Positions 54,557-62,352 of a stretch of 64,000 bases of DNA are shown here, one piece after another. Where the stretch lies: positions 158,742-222,741 of the forward strand of contig NZ_JAHXOZ010000002.1 in NCBI RefSeq assembly GCF_023147585.1. Direction: 5' to 3'. The position numbers and the translations under genes were made by a program. The number at the start of each line of letters is the position of its first letter. The stretch's first letter is position 1. The stretch is from Micrococcus sp. EYE_212. Lineage in GTDB: Bacteria; Actinomycetota; Actinomycetes; Actinomycetales; Micrococcaceae. The notes below the pieces were generated by a model that did no database searches, was not told where the DNA came from, and saw only the letters and a program-made list of their open reading frames with translations.

Positions 54557-54589
54557 GGCGCCGGTTCCCCTCGATGGGGAACCGGCGCC
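54557..54589 (-). terminator. Hairpin terminator after module B wzc-like gene
   Basis: A perfect 14-bp stem (54557-54570 with 54576-54589) and a 5-base loop lie 22 bases beyond the wzc-like stop on the minus strand. Confidence 0.75.
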
Positions 54590-54611
54590 ACCCACAAGGC
54601 CCAGGTCCAAG

Positions 54612-56072
54612 TCAGCCGACGGCGTGCGATCCCGCCGCGGGAGCCTCCGGATGCGGGGGAGCCGGCTGGGCGGACGCATCGCGTGCCACCCGGGCGGCCC
54701 GGCGGCCTGAGCGGGCGAGCCGGGACTGACGCGGCGCCTGGTAGTACGAGCCGTACGAGTCACCATGCGCGGAGTAGCCACCGCCGTAGTAGTCGGCGCC
54801 GACGCCGGAGGTGGGCGTGCCGTTGAGCACCACGCCGAGCACGCGGGCGTTCACCCCGCCCAGCATGTCCCTGGCCACCTGGAGGTGGTCCTTGCGCGTC
54901 TTGCCGTGGCGGACCACCAGCACCGTGCCGTCCACGGCGGCGGCCAGCAGGGTGGAGTCGGTCACGGGGAGCACCGGCGGGGCGTCCACGAGAACCATGT
55001 GCGTCTCGGCCAGCGCCGCAAGGAGCTGGCGCATGCGCTCCGAGCCGAGCTGCTCGGAGGGGTTCGGGGGCGTGCGACCGGCCGGCAGGAGCAGGAGGCC
55101 GTCGTCGCCCACGGGATGCAGCACGTCCTGGAGCTCCACGTCCCCGTTGAGGACCTCGGAGAGGCCCACGCGGCCCTCCACGCCGAACTGGCTGGCCTGG
55201 CGGGGGCGGCGCAGGTCGGCGTCGATGAGGATGACCGGCTGGCCGGCCGCGGCGATGGCCAGGGCCAGGTTGCCGACGACGGTGGACTTGCCCTCACTGG
55301 GGTTCGAGCTGGTGAAGGCGATGGTGCGCGGCGGGTCGTCCACCGCGGCGAAGCGCAGGTTGGTGCGCAGCTGGCGGATGGTCTCGGCCGCGCGGGGAGA
55401 GAGCTCCATGATGCGGGAGGTGCGCTCGGCCTTCAAGGTCTTGTCCTGCGGGATTGCGCCCAGCAGGCCGGCGCCCGCGCCCACCTGAGCGTCCGTGGTG
55501 GTGCGCACGTTCACGTCCAGCATCCGGCGCAGGAAGGCGATCGCCAGGCCGATGAGCCCACCGATGGCCAGCCCGTACAGGATGTTGCGGAGATGGTTGG
55601 GGCTGGAAGGCACGGTGGGTGCGAGGGCGTCCTCCAAGGCCGTGACCTCCACGTTGGAGGTCGGATCCAGGTTGTTGGCCACCTCGGCCGTCGCCACGAG
55701 GGCCGTGTTGGCCAGGTTGGCCGCGTTCGTGGCGTCCGGTGCCGTCGCGGACACGGTGATCAGGTTCGAGCCGGCCACCACCTCGGCGCTGAGGCGGGCC
55801 CCCCGCGTGTCCAGGCCCTCGGTCTGCGCGATGCGATCGCGCACCGTGCGGCTGTTGATGAGCGGGATGTAGGACTGCGCCCGGGTCTGGGCCGTCTCCG
55901 TGCCGGAGATGCTGGCCTCGCCCTGCACGGTGACGAACCCCGTGGAGGTGGCGGTGTACAGCGTGGGCTGAAGGAGGGAGTACACGAGCCCGGCGAGGGC
56001 GCCCACGGTGAGGCACACCAGGAGCACCAGACGGTTCGCGCGCAGGACCTTGAAGAAGTCGAGGATGTTCAT
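54612..56072 (-). CDS. Wzz/Wzc-like polysaccharide co-polymerase with BY-kinase domain (module B)
   Basis: A 486-residue paralogue of the module A protein. The start MNILDFFKVLRANRLVLL leads into the first membrane segment; the second is near residues 165-185, before FLRRMLDVNVRT. The kinase has Walker A SSNPSEGKSTVVGNLA, Walker A' ILIDADLRRPRQ and Walker B LVDAPPVLPVTDS. The C-terminal tail has YYGGGYSAHGDSYGSYYQ, a tyrosine cluster for autophosphorylation. Between the copies, LLPAGRTPPNPSE and GKTRKDHL are almost the same. ATG 56072 has CAGGGGC upstream. Confidence 0.9.
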   Translation of the reverse strand: MNILDFFKVLRANRLVLLVCLTVGALAGLVYSLLQPTLYTATSTGFVTVQGEASISGTETAQTRAQSYIPLINSRTVRDRIAQTEGLDTRGARLSAEVVAGSNLITVSATAPDATNAANLANTALVATAEVANNLDPTSNVEVTALEDALAPTVPSSPNHLRNILYGLAIGGLIGLAIAFLRRMLDVNVRTTTDAQVGAGAGLLGAIPQDKTLKAERTSRIMELSPRAAETIRQLRTNLRFAAVDDPPRTIAFTSSNPSEGKSTVVGNLALAIAAAGQPVILIDADLRRPRQASQFGVEGRVGLSEVLNGDVELQDVLHPVGDDGLLLLPAGRTPPNPSEQLGSERMRQLLAALAETHMVLVDAPPVLPVTDSTLLAAAVDGTVLVVRHGKTRKDHLQVARDMLGGVNARVLGVVLNGTPTSGVGADYYGGGYSAHGDSYGSYYQAPRQSRLARSGRRAARVARDASAQPAPPHPEAPAAGSHAVG

Positions 56073-56106
56073 GGTGCCCCTGATCGGAGGGATGACGGCT
56101 CAGCTC

Positions 56107-56112
56107 ACTCTA
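56107..56112 (-). promoter_or_regulatory. -10 element TAGAGT for module B wzc-like gene
   Basis: TAGAGT is 35 bases before the ATG at 56072, back to back with the promoter of the Wzy-like gene. Confidence 0.4.
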
Positions 56113-56143
56113 ACAAGGAGCACAGGTGGGCCACCTCCGCCAC

Positions 56144-56149
56144 TAGGCT
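56144..56149 (+). promoter_or_regulatory. -10 element TAGGCT for module B wzy-like gene
   Basis: TAGGCT is 60 bases before the ATG at 56209. Confidence 0.4.
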
Positions 56150-56208
56150 GGGCCGTGCGGCGCGGGCCGCCGGCTCGCGAGGGCAGGGCACGGACGAGGA
56201 GGGCACGG

Positions 56209-57510
56209 ATGGCGGTGCAGCACCACAGCGCGGGGCCGCTGGAGACGGACCCCCGCCTCGCGGCGGTCTACGCGGCCCGGGCTGAGCAGGCCCGGCGCAC
56301 TGCGCGGGGCACGTCGGCGTGGACCAGGGAGGACGACGAGCACGCGCTCGAGCGGGTCCCGCTGCGGATCCCCGAGCTGCTCCTGGGTGCACTGCTGGCC
56401 ATGGAGGTGTTCGCCATCCCCGTGGGTGGCACGCGCATTCCCCTCAGCGAGCTCGCCATGATGCTGCTCCTGCTGCTCGCCCTGTGCCGCCGAGCCACTC
56501 GGGACGCCTCCGACCTGGGCGTCGCCGCCCTCGCCGCGGGTGCGGTGGCCCTCTTCCTCGCGGTCGTCTCGGTGTCCGTCGGCATCGAGGATCTCGCGTG
56601 GATGCGCCGCCTCGTGCGCATCAGTGCCCTGGCCGCCCTGGTGGGGTGCTTCGCCGCGCGGCGCCTGGACCTGCGCTCGGTGCTGTGGGGCCTTCTGGCG
56701 GCGATGGCCGTCAACGTCCCGCTGTTCTACGCGGGCGTGGTGCCCGCACCGTACGGCAGCTACCTCACCGGCTTCCTGGGGGACAAGAACGTGGCCGGCC
56801 TCTACTACGCGGCCATGCCGGTGCTGGCGGTGGCCTTCGTCCGGTCCCCGCAGCGCCGCTTGATGGTGCTGGCGGCTGCCGCGCCGTGCGTCTTCCTCAC
56901 GGGCTCGCGCACCTCGATGGCGGGGTTTGCCTGCGCGGTGCTCTGGATGTGGCTCACCCCGCGTCTGGGGCCGGTCTTCCGAATCCTGATCCTGGCCGCC
57001 ATGGGCTGGGCCGTGACCTTCGCCGAGGAGAACCTCGCCCAGCTGAGCGTCTTCGGCGACCGCACCGGCACGGACCAACTGCGCTCCTGGATCCAGGACG
57101 CCACGGCGGTGAAGGCGGCGGAGACCCCGTGGTTCGGCCGGGGCCTGACCGAGGCCTACGTGACCATCGACGATGCCACGTGGCACTACCACAACTCCTA
57201 CGCGGGTCTCTTCACCGAGGGCGGCTACGTGCTGGTGATCGCCGTGCTCGCGGCCTACCTGTACTTCGGCCTGCGGGTCTTCACCACGCGCCTCCGCACG
57301 CCCTCCCGCGTGGCGGTGGAGGCCGCCACCGCGGTCATCTTCGTCACCGCCGCCCAGCTCGGCGAGGTCTTCCTGACCATCCCGGGCATGCTCATCCTGG
57401 CCACCGGTGCGAGCCTGGCGCTGCAGGAGAAGGACGCGCCGCTCGAGACCGAGGTCACCGAGCGGCAACGGGCGAAGGTGCTCCACGACGCCCGCGCCCG
57501 CTGGGGCTGA
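56209..57510 (+). CDS. Wzy / O-antigen-ligase-like membrane protein (module B)
   Basis: A 433-residue membrane protein with a 50-residue charged head and about ten hydrophobic segments. It has YGSYLTGFLGDKNVAGLYYA, LTGSRTSMAGFACAVLW, TFAEENLAQLSVFGDRTGTD, WFGRGL and WHYHNSYAGLFTEGGY, all shared with the module A protein. It probably polymerises or ligates glycan on the outer face. ATG 56209 is chosen because GAGGAGGG precedes it; the longer frame overlaps the promoter region and the wzc-like gene. Confidence 0.85.
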   Translation: MAVQHHSAGPLETDPRLAAVYAARAEQARRTARGTSAWTREDDEHALERVPLRIPELLLGALLAMEVFAIPVGGTRIPLSELAMMLLLLLALCRRATRDASDLGVAALAAGAVALFLAVVSVSVGIEDLAWMRRLVRISALAALVGCFAARRLDLRSVLWGLLAAMAVNVPLFYAGVVPAPYGSYLTGFLGDKNVAGLYYAAMPVLAVAFVRSPQRRLMVLAAAAPCVFLTGSRTSMAGFACAVLWMWLTPRLGPVFRILILAAMGWAVTFAEENLAQLSVFGDRTGTDQLRSWIQDATAVKAAETPWFGRGLTEAYVTIDDATWHYHNSYAGLFTEGGYVLVIAVLAAYLYFGLRVFTTRLRTPSRVAVEAATAVIFVTAAQLGEVFLTIPGMLILATGASLALQEKDAPLETEVTERQRAKVLHDARARWG

Positions 57511-57586
57511 CGGCGGCGGCGGCCGAGTGACGTCGGCCCGGCCTCAGCCCCGCTCGCCCCGCCTCGCCTGGCTCAGGGCGCCCGCC

Positions 57587-58267
57587 TCAGCTCTGCGTGC
57601 CCGCGCCCCCCACGGCGCGGGCCACGGCCTGCGCGATCGCCTCGAGCGTCGGGTCGAGTGCGTCCGCCATCGCCGCGTAGCCGGCCACCGGCCCGCGGAA
57701 GGGATCCGGGAGGTCCAGCGGCTCGCCCGTCAGGGCGTCCCGCCGCGCGGCCCAGGCCGTGGTCAGGGCAGGCAGGCCGCCCGCGTCCGGGAGGTCCGTC
57801 CCGGCGGCCAGTCGCCCCGCCTCCAGCAGCGTGTACGCCCGCCGCACGGCTCCCGGCTCCTCGCGCAGCACGGCGCCCAGGTGGGCCTCCGTGGCTGTCA
57901 GCACGAGGTCCTGCCCCGCCAGCACCCGCGCGGTCAGCTGCCGCGGCCGGTGGCTCAGGAGCGCGTCCATCACCCCGCTGCTCGGCGCCAGGTGAAGGAT
58001 CTCGTCCGGCACGGCCAGCGCCTGGTTCGGCCCCGTGCCCGCACTCCTCACCTCGGCGCGGCCGGAGCCCAGCAGCTCGTCGAGCCGCGCCTGGAGCACG
58101 TGCTGCGCGTAGGCCGAGCGGCAGATGTTGCCCGTGCACACCGTCAGGATGCGCACGGGGGCGGCACCGGTCGCACCGGCCGCGTCGTCGTCGGAACGGT
58201 GCGCATCGCCGTCGGGCGTCGGCGCGCCGAAGGGGGAGCGGATGGGCGGTCGGGCGGTCCAGCTCAT
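57587..58267 (-). CDS. Low-molecular-weight protein tyrosine phosphatase (module B)
   Basis: A 226-residue phosphatase. The P-loop TVCTGNICRSAYAQH begins at C44 with R50 and S51; the general-acid region is LDLPDPFRGPVAGYAAM near residue 190. A 38-residue low-complexity N-terminal extension and a middle insert make it longer than the family norm, as in the module A copy. AAAGGATC precedes the ATG. It probably reverses phosphorylation of the neighbouring Wzc-like kinase. Confidence 0.88.
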   Translation of the reverse strand: MSWTARPPIRSPFGAPTPDGDAHRSDDDAAGATGAAPVRILTVCTGNICRSAYAQHVLQARLDELLGSGRAEVRSAGTGPNQALAVPDEILHLAPSSGVMDALLSHRPRQLTARVLAGQDLVLTATEAHLGAVLREEPGAVRRAYTLLEAGRLAAGTDLPDAGGLPALTTAWAARRDALTGEPLDLPDPFRGPVAGYAAMADALDPTLEAIAQAVARAVGGAGTQS

Positions 58268-58320
58268 GGGGTGATCCTTTCGGGGCGAGCCTCCCCGCGG
58301 CCAGGGGCGGGCAGATCAGA

Positions 58321-58366
58321 CGCCGAAGGGCGTCCTCCGCGGCACTGCGGTGGACGCCTTTCGGCG
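58321..58366 (-). terminator. Hairpin between the small membrane protein gene and module B phosphatase
   Basis: A 20-bp stem (58321-58340 with 58347-58366) with one G-T pair, one T-T mismatch and a 6-base loop lies 35 bases beyond the stop of the small membrane protein gene. Confidence 0.7.
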
Positions 58367-58400
58367 GTGTGAGGCGGGGGTGCCGCCCTCAGGGACGGGG

Positions 58401-58730
58401 TCAGTGACCGCGCGACGCGCCCGCCGCGGTCGAGCCGGCGGCGCCGTGCGTCGTGGTGGTGCCCACGGTGTGCGTGGCGACGGCCGGGGCGCCGTGGATG
58501 GACTGCGTGTGCAGGGTGTCGCCGCGGCCCAGGATGCCCTGCGGGATGAGGAAGGCGATCGTGGCCAGCGCGAGGGCGATCAGGCCCGCGAGCCACGCGT
58601 TGTCCAGGCTCCAGAAGCCCATCGCGTACAGCGAGCCGAGGAACAGGCCGAAGGAGAGCAGGAAGAGGAGCACGGAGCTGCCGACGCCGCCCGCGTTCGA
58701 GTGGTCGATGGCCTTGCCGTTGCGGATCAC
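58401..58730 (-). CDS. Small membrane protein, unknown function
   Basis: A 109-residue protein with two membrane segments (about residues 18-42 and 46-66; SSVLLFLLSFGLFLGSLYAM, then AGLIALALATIAFLIPQGIL) and a Thr/His/Gly/Ala-rich tail. I do not recognise a family. The GTG at 58730 has AAGGAG upstream, within 50 bases of the deoC stop, so it may be transcribed with deoC. Confidence 0.65.
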   Translation of the reverse strand: MIRNGKAIDHSNAGGVGSSVLLFLLSFGLFLGSLYAMGFWSLDNAWLAGLIALALATIAFLIPQGILGRGDTLHTQSIHGAPAVATHTVGTTTTHGAAGSTAAGASRGH

Positions 58731-58779
58731 GTCATAGCTCCTTCAGCTGCTGGTCTGTCCCCGGAGTCGCCCGGGGGGT

Positions 58780-59481
58780 TCAGTCGTCCCCCAGGATAGC
58801 AAGTGCGGAGCTCGCGCCGATGCGGGTGGCGCCCGCCGCGATCATGGTCAGCGCGTCGGTGCGCGAGCGCACCCCGCCGGACGCCTTCACGCCCATGTCC
58901 GGGCCCACCGTGCGTCGCATGAGCGCCACGTGCCCGGCGGTGGCGCCGGCCGTGGAGAAGCCCGTGGAGGTCTTGACGAAGTCCGCACCGGCCTCGGCGG
59001 CGGCCTCGCACGCGAGCACGATCTGCTCGTCGGTGAGCAGGGCGGTCTCCACGATCACCTTGAGGAGCGCGCCGCCCTCACCCGCGGGGCCCATGGCGTG
59101 CGCGGCGTCGGCCACGGCGCGGATGTCCTGCACCAGGCGCTCGCGGTCACCGGCGCGGGCGGCGGCGACGTCGATCACCATGTCCACCTCGTCCGCCCCG
59201 TCCTTGATGGCCTGCGTGGCCTCGAACGCCTTGGCCGCCGACGACGTGGCGCCCAGCGGGAAGCCGATGACGGTGCAGGTCAGCACGTCGGAGTCCTCGA
59301 GCGCGGCGTGCACGCGGGGCACCCACACCGGGTTCACGCAGACGCTCTTGACGCCGGCCTCGCGGGCCTCGGCGACGAGGCGGTCGATGTCCTCGGCGGA
59401 CGTCTCAGGCTTGAGGGCGGTGGCGTCGATGTACTGGGCCAGCTCGGCGGTGGACAGCTGCGGGAGCGCGGTGTCGGTCAT
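58780..59481 (-). CDS. deoC: Deoxyribose-phosphate aldolase
   Basis: Splits 2-deoxyribose-5-phosphate into glyceraldehyde-3-phosphate and acetaldehyde in nucleoside breakdown. The 233-residue TIM barrel has [43 protein letters not shown], the Schiff-base lysine in [11 protein letters not shown] and [14 protein letters not shown]. The ATG has TAGGCT ending 7 bases before it and no ribosome site, so it is leaderless. PunA, PmmB and DeoC together form a nucleoside-use pathway. Confidence 0.95.
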   Translation of the reverse strand: MTDTALPQLSTAELAQYIDATALKPETSAEDIDRLVAEAREAGVKSVCVNPVWVPRVHAALEDSDVLTCTVIGFPLGATSSAAKAFEATQAIKDGADEVDMVIDVAAARAGDRERLVQDIRAVADAAHAMGPAGEGGALLKVIVETALLTDEQIVLACEAAAEAGADFVKTSTGFSTAGATAGHVALMRRTVGPDMGVKASGGVRSRTDALTMIAAGATRIGASSALAILGDD

Positions 59482-59488
59482 GCGGGCC

Positions 59489-59494
59489 AGCCTA
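59489..59494 (-). promoter_or_regulatory. -10 element TAGGCT for leaderless deoC
   Basis: TAGGCT ends 7 bases before the deoC ATG at 59481. Confidence 0.6.
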
Positions 59495-59524
59495 TCCGGG
59501 GCGCATGACCGTCGCCCGCCGCGG

Positions 59525-59576
59525 AGGCAGGCAGACTCGCCGCTTCACTTTCTGGAAGCGGCGAGTCTGCCTGCCT
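59525..59576 (-). terminator. Perfect 22-bp hairpin between pmmB and deoC
   Basis: Arms 59525-59546 and 59555-59576 pair perfectly around the 8-base loop ACTTTCTG. It is about 105 bases downstream of the pmmB stop (minus strand) and lies beyond a G-rich (C-rich in the RNA) repeat tract. It probably ends or protects the pmmB transcript. Confidence 0.7.
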
Positions 59577-59673
59577 TGGGGGCGTGCGGGGGCGCGGGAA
59601 TGTCGGGGCGTGAGGGTGTGGGGGTGCGGGAATGTGGGGGCGTGGGGGTGTCGGGGTGTCGGGGTGGAGGCGA
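59577..59673. repeat. G-rich degenerate repeat tract (C-rich in the pmmB RNA)
   Basis: About 95 bases of imperfect G4-6 runs separated by CGTG, TGTC, GTGT and CGCGGGAATGT units; GCGGGAATGT occurs twice. On the pmmB transcript it is C-rich. It could form G-quadruplexes in DNA or be a Rho loading site in RNA. Confidence 0.7.
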
Positions 59674-59682
59674 GGGGCCTCC

Positions 59683-61386
59683 TCATCCCCCGACGAGCGC
59701 CGCCACCTGCGACCGCAGCCGCTCGAGCCGCTCAGCCGCCGCGTCCGGGTCCGCGTCCCGCGTGCCGAGGTAGCACTTGAGCTTGGGCTCCGTGCCGGAG
59801 GGGCGGATGAGCACGCGCGTGCCCGAGTCCGTGGCGAACAGCAGCGCGTCGGTGGGGGGCAGGCCCGCGCCGCCCTCGGCCAGGTCCCGGCTCATGGTCA
59901 CCGGCTGGCCCGCGAGCTCGGCGGGGCCCCGCTCGCGCAGCGCGGCCATCGTCGCCCCGATGATCGACAGGTCCTGCACCCGCACGGACACCTGCGCGGC
60001 CGGCATCGCGCCGGTCACCGCGTCGACGTCGGCCAGCGCGTCGGCCAGCGTGCGCCCGGAGGCCGCGAGGTCGGCTGTCAGCTCGCACGCCAGCAGCGCG
60101 GCGGTGATGCCGTCCTTGTCCCGCACGAGGTCCGGGGCCACGCAGTAGCCGAGCGCCTCCTCGTAGCCGTAGCCCAGCTCGGGGGCGCGCGAGATCCACT
60201 TGAAGCCGGTGAGCGTCACGTGATGCGCCACCCCCTCGGCCTCGGCGAGGACGGCCAGCTGCGGAGCGGAGACCACGGAGTTCGCGGCGCTGCGCCCCGT
60301 GGCACGGAGCTGCGGCATGAGGTGGGCCCCCAGCAGGGTCCCGACGGCGTCGCCGGAGAGCATCCGCCAGGTCCGGGCGCCGGCGGCGTCGGTGACCGGC
60401 ACGCCGAGGGCGAGGCGGTCCGCGTCCGGGTCGTTGGCGATCACGAGGTCCGCGTCCCGCTCCGCCGCGAGGGCGAGCGCGAGGTCCATGGCGCCCGGCT
60501 CCTCCGGATTGGGGAAGGCCACCGTGGGGAAGGCGGGGTCCGGCTGTGCCTGCTCCGGCACCACCTCGACGTCGGCGAAGCCCGCCTCGGCGAGCAGCTC
60601 GGGGAGCACGGCCCCGCCCACGCCGTGCATCGGCGTGTAGACCACGCGCAGGGCGCGGTGGGGGAAGCGGTCCGGGTCCAGCAGGCCGAGCGCGGCCTCC
60701 CGGTAGGCCTCGAGCAGCTCCGGCCCGGCCAGCTCCCAGCCGTCCGCGGCGAGGGTGATGTCCGCGGGCCAGGCCTCGTGGTCGATCAGGGCGGCGATCT
60801 GCGCGTCCGCCGGGGAGACCAGCTGGGCGCCGCGCCCGGCGGCGTCCGTCATGCGTCCGCCGAGGTACACCTTGTAGCCGTTGTCCGCGGGCGGGTTGTG
60901 GCTCGCGGTGACCATCACGCCGGCGTCGGCGTTGAGGTGGCGGACGGCGAAGGCGAGCACCGGCGTGGGCAGCGCCGAGGGCAGCAGGATCACCTGCGCG
61001 CCGGCCGCCGTGAGCACCGCCGCCGTGTCCTGCGCGAAGGCGGCCGAGCCGCGTCGCGCGTCGTAGCCCACCACCGCGAGCGGGGCCGGGGCGTCCGCCC
61101 CGAGCACCTGCCAGAGATGCGCGCCGAGCGCGGCCGCGGTGCGGCGCACCACGATCCTGTTCATGCGCGACTCGCCGGGGCCCTCCTCCGCGCGCAGCCC
61201 CGCCGTGCCGAACGCGAGCGGGCCGGAGAACCGGGAGGCCAGGGAGGCCCGGGCTGCGTCGGCCTCCGGGCCGGTGCCCTCGGCGGCGTCCAGCTCGGCC
61301 CGCAGGATCTCCCGGTGCACGGGCTCCGGGTCCTCCACGGACCAGCGCTCGGCGAGGGCGACGACGCGGGGGTCCAGGGCGCTCAT
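59683..61386 (-). CDS. pmmB: Phospho-sugar mutase (PmmB-like; phosphopentomutase/phosphoglucomutase type)
   Basis: An alpha-D-phosphohexomutase superfamily enzyme of 567 residues. FGTAGLRAEEGPGESRMN is near the start, the catalytic serine is in VMVTASHNPPADNGYKVY, the metal loop is VIANDPDADRLALG, the sugar loop GYGYEEALGYCV, and the phosphate-binding loop RPSGTEPKLKCYLG. The ATG overlaps the punA stop as TGATG. With punA it probably converts ribose-1-phosphate or deoxyribose-1-phosphate; a role in glucose-1-phosphate supply to RmlA is possible. The punA-pmmB pair is conserved in actinobacteria. Confidence 0.88.
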   Translation of the reverse strand: MSALDPRVVALAERWSVEDPEPVHREILRAELDAAEGTGPEADAARASLASRFSGPLAFGTAGLRAEEGPGESRMNRIVVRRTAAALGAHLWQVLGADAPAPLAVVGYDARRGSAAFAQDTAAVLTAAGAQVILLPSALPTPVLAFAVRHLNADAGVMVTASHNPPADNGYKVYLGGRMTDAAGRGAQLVSPADAQIAALIDHEAWPADITLAADGWELAGPELLEAYREAALGLLDPDRFPHRALRVVYTPMHGVGGAVLPELLAEAGFADVEVVPEQAQPDPAFPTVAFPNPEEPGAMDLALALAAERDADLVIANDPDADRLALGVPVTDAAGARTWRMLSGDAVGTLLGAHLMPQLRATGRSAANSVVSAPQLAVLAEAEGVAHHVTLTGFKWISRAPELGYGYEEALGYCVAPDLVRDKDGITAALLACELTADLAASGRTLADALADVDAVTGAMPAAQVSVRVQDLSIIGATMAALRERGPAELAGQPVTMSRDLAEGGAGLPPTDALLFATDSGTRVLIRPSGTEPKLKCYLGTRDADPDAAAERLERLRSQVAALVGG

Positions 61387-62273
61387 CAGATCCGCCCCAC
61401 GATCTCGGCGAGCAGGCGCGAGATGCGCGGCCCGGCGGCACGGCCGGCCTCCACCACCTCGGCATGCGAGAGCGGCGTCTCGGAGATCCCGGCGCCCGGG
61501 TTGGTCACGAGCGAGATGCCGAACACCTCGAGGCCGGCGTGGCGGGCCGCGATGGCGTCGAGTGCCGTGGACATGCCCACGAGGTCCCCGCCGAGCGTGC
61601 GGGCCATGCGCACCTCCGCGGGCGTCTCGTACTGCGGGCCGGAGAACTGCACGTACACGCCCTCGGTGAGGGAGGGGTCCACCTCGCGGGCGATCGCGCG
61701 GATGCGCGGGGAGTAGAGGTCCGTGAGGTCCACGAACGTGGCGCCCATCAGAGGCGTGGCGCCCGTGAGGTTGACGTGGTCCGAGATCACCACGGGCGTG
61801 CCCGGGGCGATCGCCGGGTCCAGCCCGCCGCACCCGTTCGTCAGCACGACGACGGACGCGCCCGCCGCGGCCGCCGTGCGGACGGTGTGGGCCACGTCCT
61901 GCGCGCTGCGGGACTCGTAGAAGTGGGTGCGCGAGCCGAAGACCAGGGCGTGCGTGCCGTCCGGCAGGCGCACGGAGCGGACCACGGCGCTGTGGCCCGG
62001 CACCTGCGGGGCGTGGAAGCCCGGCACGTCGGCCAGCGGCACGGCCGCCACCTCCTCGCCCAGCAGCGCGCCCGTGCCGCCCCAGCCCGAGCCCAGCACG
62101 ACGGCGATGCGGTGCTCCGGCACGCCCGTCGCCTCGGCGATGGCCGCGGCGGCCTGCCGGGCCTCGGCGAAGCCGGGGTGGTCGCCGACGAGCCGGGACT
62201 CACCGGCGACCCCGGGGGCGCCGGTCGTGGAGTCGGGTACGGCCGGGGCGGGGGAGGAGGTCTGCTCGTTCAC
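61386..62273 (-). CDS. punA: Purine nucleoside phosphorylase
   Basis: Phosphorolysis of purine nucleosides to base and (deoxy)ribose-1-phosphate. The 295-residue trimeric-type PNP has the phosphate site VVLGSGWGGTG, GSRTHFYES, LTNGCGGLDP, FSGPQYETPAEVRMA, GMSTALDAIAARHAG and LVTNPGAG. The first 25 residues are Ser/Pro/Ala-rich. The GTG start has TAGACT ending 6 bases before it: leaderless. Its stop overlaps the pmmB start (TGATG). Confidence 0.95.
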   Translation of the reverse strand: MNEQTSSPAPAVPDSTTGAPGVAGESRLVGDHPGFAEARQAAAAIAEATGVPEHRIAVVLGSGWGGTGALLGEEVAAVPLADVPGFHAPQVPGHSAVVRSVRLPDGTHALVFGSRTHFYESRSAQDVAHTVRTAAAAGASVVVLTNGCGGLDPAIAPGTPVVISDHVNLTGATPLMGATFVDLTDLYSPRIRAIAREVDPSLTEGVYVQFSGPQYETPAEVRMARTLGGDLVGMSTALDAIAARHAGLEVFGISLVTNPGAGISETPLSHAEVVEAGRAAGPRISRLLAEIVGRI

Positions 62274-62279
62274 GCCGCC

Positions 62280-62285
62280 AGTCTA
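62280..62285 (-). promoter_or_regulatory. -10 element TAGACT for leaderless punA
   Basis: TAGACT ends 6 bases before the punA GTG at 62273. Confidence 0.6.
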
Positions 62286-62352
62286 GGCGCGGGGCCCGGG
62301 GCCGGGCCCGGGTGCTGTGACTTTCCGGCCCACGGCGGACACAATGAGGACC

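Noticed and set aside
59632..61716. Plus-strand frame of 694 codons opposite pmmB
   Set aside because: Shadow of pmmB and punA; Arg/Gly/His-rich with no motifs.
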